From NCBI GenBank assembly GCA_947568835.1, contig OX387609.1:11547660-11611659 (forward strand): a DNA stretch of 64,000 bases, given 5' to 3'. The position numbers and the translations under genes are program-made. The notes under the pieces were generated by a model, which worked only from the letters and a program-made list of their open reading frames with translations, was not told the DNA's origin and ran no database searches. Below, in pieces: positions 59,943 to 64,000 of the stretch. Within the stretch, counting starts at the first letter, position 1; the number at the start of each line of letters is the position of its first letter. The DNA is from Protonemura montana. Its lineage: Eukaryota; Arthropoda; Insecta; Plecoptera; Nemouridae.

Positions 59943-62241
59943 ATGACAAAAAAAGTGTTGTTTTTGTGTGTAATTATTTTGCCAGCTTTGAAAAGCAATA
60001 GCGAAGCAGTGAGGGTAAGTACGCGACCTTATAAATAAAATGGCTAAAGTGTCTGGTGTCCCAGCCTTGCCTGGAGGTCGTGGGGTATGAACCACACCAT
60101 GGCTGTGCTTGCAGCGTGCCAAGAACCCACCCTGTCCCATCGCACCCTGCCTAACGTGGACCCTGCTCCCATGTCCCATGTCTCGTGTCCCAGCCTTGCC
60201 TGGAGGTCGTGGGGTATGAACCACACCATGGCTGTGCTTGCAGCGTGCCAAGAACCCACCCTGTCCCATCGCACCCTGCCTAACGTGGACCCTGCTCCCA
60301 TGTCCCATGTCTCGTGTCCCAGCCTTGCCTGGAGGTCGTGGGGTATGAACCACACCAAGGCTGTGCTTGCAGCGAGCAAAGCTCCCTCTATGTAAATGTT
60401 CCTGAACATTTTTTAGGACTTCACTGTCAAGAGTGGCGGCTTCCACCATCAACGGGCGATTTTGACCGCTGACGATGACCCGGACCAGTACATTGAGGCT
60501 AGGGAGAAGTGCTACCAGGACCATCCGGTAACACCCTGTGAGTGACCAATGAGTGAGCCTCAAACGAGGAAACAAACCCTAATAACAAATTATTTTCCAT
60601 ATTAATCTTGTCTCGCACGCTCATTAGTGGTAAGTCCAAGATTTTCATATTCTTATACTGAAAAAATCTACGAAAAATAAATACATTACATTAGAGAAAA
60701 CAATTACCTTAGAGCGATGTATTCCTTTCAATTACATCTTCTTAAAGTTGATAAGAATTAAAGTACTCGATGACAGAAAGATGCGTTTGAATCCATATCA
60801 GCCCTGAAATCATACTGGCGTCAACTAAACCATATGAGGATGTATGCAAAAACTAATTTATGTAAAGAAAGGAAAAATGTAATATAAAATTAATTTGTAT
60901 TTGTTTAATAATTTATTTTATTTTTGGCCATGCGTTCTGATTTATTTTACTGGTTAATTAATTTGGTTGTATGTGCCTGTTTAGCGTAGGGATATGTAGA
61001 TGCATCGTTGAACCTGTATCACTGATTGCTATTTTTCAGTTCACCTGGCAGCGAAATTTGCTTGGGGTTTTGAAAATCCGACAGCTGAATGCTTTTTAAA
61101 TTGCATTGTGAGAAGTGTCTCCTACGTAAGTTGACTTTGGCAAAAATGGGAAGCTGCCCGAAAGAAGCGTTTGCCAATCTCGAGTAACGGATATTTATTT
61201 CAGATGGACGAGAGCGGCGAGATCAAACGGGATTTGATAAAGGCAAAAGTTGAGAAAAACACCGACGGAAGAGTTCGAGAACTACTAATTGAACACATTG
61301 ACTTGTGCTCTGAATATGCAGGTGAATAATAGAGACCTATATATTGAAATTAGCATTTAAAAATGTATACCACTTGGCTTGTCATTTGTTCTTAGATATT
61401 GAATGATTGTTGACCAGATTATCATTTTGCAGCCAAGTCAGCCAATGCCTGCAAGAAATCCTTCGACTTCCTGCACTGCTTCTACAGAAGCTCGATGCTG
61501 GTAAGCTTGCCGACAAAATTCATATCTTCGTTTACCGAGCATCTTATAACTTATATATTATGTTAGCTAGAAATTGATATTTTATAAGTCACAAGATTTT
61601 GCGATTACTGTAAAAGTTGGAGTTTTAAGCCTATGTATCCGTTTAAAACCACCGTAGCATTTCTCTTTCAATATTTTTACTTTTCTTTACTCGTAGCCAA
61701 TTAAAGAACATGTTCTATTATTTTGTCTCCCACTATTCGTCAACGTACTTGCTGTTTAGCTCCATACCGAGCTTTCAAGTAATGTATTCTTGTTTGCCAT
61801 GCGGACCATAGGCCAGCAAGTTACTTTGCAGAAACCATATTTTGCTAGGAGATCGCACAAAACATAAATAACTAGCAATTAAAAAATAATTTCCTAATTT
61901 GGTACTAGACTCAAATTCACTTTGAATTTTACTTTTGACTCAATTTTGGCTAGAAACCCAACCTCTTTCTCATTTCTGCTGTTGAGGCTTTTCCTGTTAT
62001 TGTAAAATGATTTTGCAATTTTTTTGCTACCTTTTCATCTTAAAAACAGGATCACTATTGCTTTACATTAAAGTTTTCAAGCACATTGAAATCAATGTCC
62101 TTCTTGCTTATTTTTAATACAAATTGTTTTGTAACAGGAAATTGTTCTTTGCTTTGAACGAATTTGTAACGAGCCACTGATTTGTATATTTTACAGACTA
62201 CGCTGACTCAAACGCTCGATCTATTTAAGTTCGTTATCTGA
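59943..62241 (+). CDS. Odorant-binding protein (OBP7), canonical six-cysteine
   Basis: Six coding exons: 59943-60014, 60417-60537, 61040-61125, 61204-61321, 61433-61500 and 62197-62241, giving 169 residues. Exon 1 is a signal peptide (KKVLFLCVIILPAL). An N-terminal extension of about 35 residues (DFTVKSGGFHHQRAILTADD...) precedes C1 (AREKC). Then C2-x3-C3 (ECFLNC), C4 (IDLC) and C5-x8-C6 (CKKSFDFLHC): exactly six mature cysteines, the classic insect OBP pattern. Intron phases 0-1-0-1-0 equal those of OBP6. Intron 1 carries a 129-bp tandem repeat. The expected role is extracellular ligand carriage; tissue cannot be deduced. Confidence 0.92.
60052..60375. repeat. 129-bp tandem repeat, about 2.5 copies
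   Basis: CCAGCCTTGCCTGGAGGTCG starts near 60061, 60190 and 60319, a 129-bp period. Because 129 is divisible by three it yields long open frames on both strands, including a 228-codon antisense one, which I regard as artefacts. Within intron 1 of OBP7. Confidence 0.9.
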
Positions 62242-62432
62242 GCTACAGAAGAGGAAAGAGGAAACGCAACTTATCGAAGTTAAAATGGCCAAAGATGTAG
62301 AGACGTAAGAAACTGTGGAACGCTAATTGATTTTGCGCGTCATTCTTTCTCAGGCTGCAACAGGGTTCCCAATTACATTTCGCATTACTGCTCTTTGATT
62401 TTGAATGTGTCAATGGGCTGGGATAACGACTA

Positions 62433-62588
62433 TGTTGATTGGGAAAGTAAAGGGAGAGTACAAAACTTACCGAGGGGGAAGGCTGTAAAGTGGAAACAGC
62501 CGTAAAGTTGACAAAGAATTTCCACCATCGCTGCCTGCCACTCCCGCTCAGAAAGTTCCGTACTCTCCCTTTACTTTCCCAATCAACA
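62433..62588. mobile_element. Mariner-like MITE with TA target duplication
   Basis: Left end TGTTGATTGGGAAAGTAAAG and right end CTTTACTTTCCCAATCAACA form near-perfect TIRs of about 29 bp, flanked by TA on each side (62431-62432 and 62589-62590). 156 bp, no coding. The TA duplication fits the Tc1/mariner superfamily. Confidence 0.85.
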
Positions 62589-62590
62589 TA

Positions 62591-63533
62591 GTAGTTTGAA
62601 CTATTCTTTGCAACTATTGATGGTATTTTCTGGTACCTTTTAAAAATGCATGAGTGATTTATACGTAGTAGAATTTAGTAGGTACTGTGTAGTTGTCCAA
62701 ATTCCCTCTAGACGAGCAGTCGACAGTAAATTTGGTTAAATTTATTTGTTTGTCAATGTTTTCACCAAGAAAATGCCCCAGCAACAATGCCCCTCAACTA
62801 ATATCGTTTGTGAATCCAGCTGGCTATGCAAAGGGGAAGAGGAAAGTGGAGTAGGTAGTTATGGAACATGTCGAGATAAGTGAAGCTATGGTGGTAGGCT
62901 GCAAAAGTTAATTTTTTGTAGGTAAACGTTTCAGCTAGTGCCTTGTAACTTGAAAAATAACTAAAAAAACGAAAACAGGGAAGTGATATCATCAGATTTT
63001 TTTAAATGTTTGTGTTTTTATAATTAAAATATAGTAAAGTTTGTGCATCTTTAATAAAAGTAAATGTTTGCATCCAACATTTGCAATTTATGTGATATCT
63101 TTTGTACAATTCTTGCAGATTTGGTTCGTAGCATCTACGGTACGTAAGTCAGGTAATGCACACAAGGACAACGTAATGAATTAAATAAATAATTAATTAA
63201 AAAAACCTTTTTTGAATATATAAATATGTTGAAAACTAGGAACTGAATGTTAGTTGACAGGAAAGTCTATGTTTGACTGTTGGGAATAATATCTTTAACC
63301 AAATTAAAATTTTATATTTAGAAGTAGAAAGGCCTTAAACCACTTTAAACATTTCAACCTATGACAGATAATCTGTCAATTTATCAACTGTCATAAGTAA
63401 TTGTTATATTTGGGACAAAGACCATTTGGGACAAATTTCACTATAAGATGTTCTCAATTGCGACTGATAAGAAATGTGTCCGAAGTTACATTGACCCTGG
63501 AAAAATCATAAAGGAAGCTGTGTCTGGCTTTAA
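62591..63533. other. Intergenic, nothing recognised
   Basis: AT-rich sequence. Short frames near 63440-63560 are not supported by splice or start signals. Confidence 0.35.
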
Positions 63534-64000
63534 AAAACATGGGTTTCAGGAAAATGTGGCAATCGGCAATCAGAAAAATGTTTGATTAATAAACACCATA
63601 AATTCGCAGAAAGTGGAGATGGATATGAGACATGGGGTCGGTATGGAGGTTCAATCAAAATTCCCGTTTACTTAACGTTTAACATCACAGATATGGCGCT
63701 TTCCATATCCAAATGTCCATCGCTGCTCTCACAAATTTCCTACCACCTCGGAAAGCACCAAACGAAGCGCATTTCAATTTTGACTCAAGAAAACATACCA
63801 TCACCATGTACAAATTTCTACAAATTGACAGAGCAAGAAAGGGAACAACTACCAGTAACAATAAAAGACAAGTATATCATACCGTACATTGCAACCAGCA
63901 ATCGAATCACCAAGTTTTACTTCAGAAATGTGCAACGACATGATCTCCCTTTACTGACAACACACAAGATCCAAAAAACCAACAACATTCTTCGAAGACT
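63534..64000 (+). CDS. Open reading frame of unknown function, runs off the window
   Basis: A frame without stops from 63534 to the window end (155 codons). The first Met in frame is at 63693 (MALSISKCPSLLSQ). Downstream text is rich in polar and charged residues (FYKLTEQEREQLPVTIKDKY, RNVQRHDLPLL). I do not recognise a family. The length is notable in AT-rich DNA, where stops are frequent. It may be a transposon or virus-derived ORF, an exon of a host gene, or chance. Confidence 0.35.

Noticed and set aside
59889-60575. 228-codon antisense open frame
   Set aside because: Driven by the 129-bp repeat (a multiple of three) and overlapping OBP7 exons on the other strand.

Overview
This window is nuclear DNA from an insect. 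The evidence is multi-exon genes with GT-AG introns, TATA boxes and polyA signals, a family of odorant-binding-protein (OBP) genes, AGGTT/TTAGG pentamer tracts, and a dense load of eukaryotic mobile elements (a 5S rRNA-derived SINE, tRNA-derived SINEs, Penelope-like and non-LTR remnants, fold-back MITEs). The species cannot be fixed from sequence alone. TTAGG-type tracts are compatible with many insect orders and argue weakly against flies.

Layout. Positions 1-11.7 kb hold the last six coding exons of a sphingomyelin-synthase-type phospholipid transferase on the + strand. Its introns contain a 118-bp repeat, a 4-kb block of Helitron-like repeats, a 24-copy 68-bp minisatellite and a 5S-SINE. 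From 14.6 to 41.8 kb there are five tandem, same-strand, seven-exon OBP-like genes (copies 1-5). All start MKFCAV and all have a near-identical promoter block with a TATA box 92-94 bp before the ATG. Copies 1 and 5 form one subfamily and copies 2-4 another. The intergenic DNA is repeat-rich and partly duplicated with the genes. At 43.3-46.5 kb is a sixth, canonical six-cysteine OBP with one extra Cys, and at 59.9-62.2 kb a seventh, canonical OBP.

Between OBP6 and OBP7 lie three genes for low-complexity secreted proteins: two glycine/tyrosine-rich proteins on the - strand (46.9-47.8 and 50.2-51.5 kb), each with a five-codon first coding exon, and one proline/leucine-rich protein on the + strand (57.3-58.6 kb). 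A 2.4-kb block at 53.9-56.4 kb is packed with degenerate tRNA-like modules. At the right edge an open reading frame of unknown function runs off the window.

The OBP-like proteins are expected to be secreted small-ligand carriers. The five-copy array departs from the OBP template: it has lost C5, has C2-x5-C3 instead of C2-x3-C3, gained extra cysteines, and has an extra intron exactly between C2 and C3. This is the most interesting protein-level signal. At DNA level the most interesting is the 5S-rRNA-derived SINE, whose head has repeatedly expanded in tandem with a fixed 91-92 bp period. All gene models are read by eye from splice signals, reading frame and family resemblance; no alignment or expression data were available.
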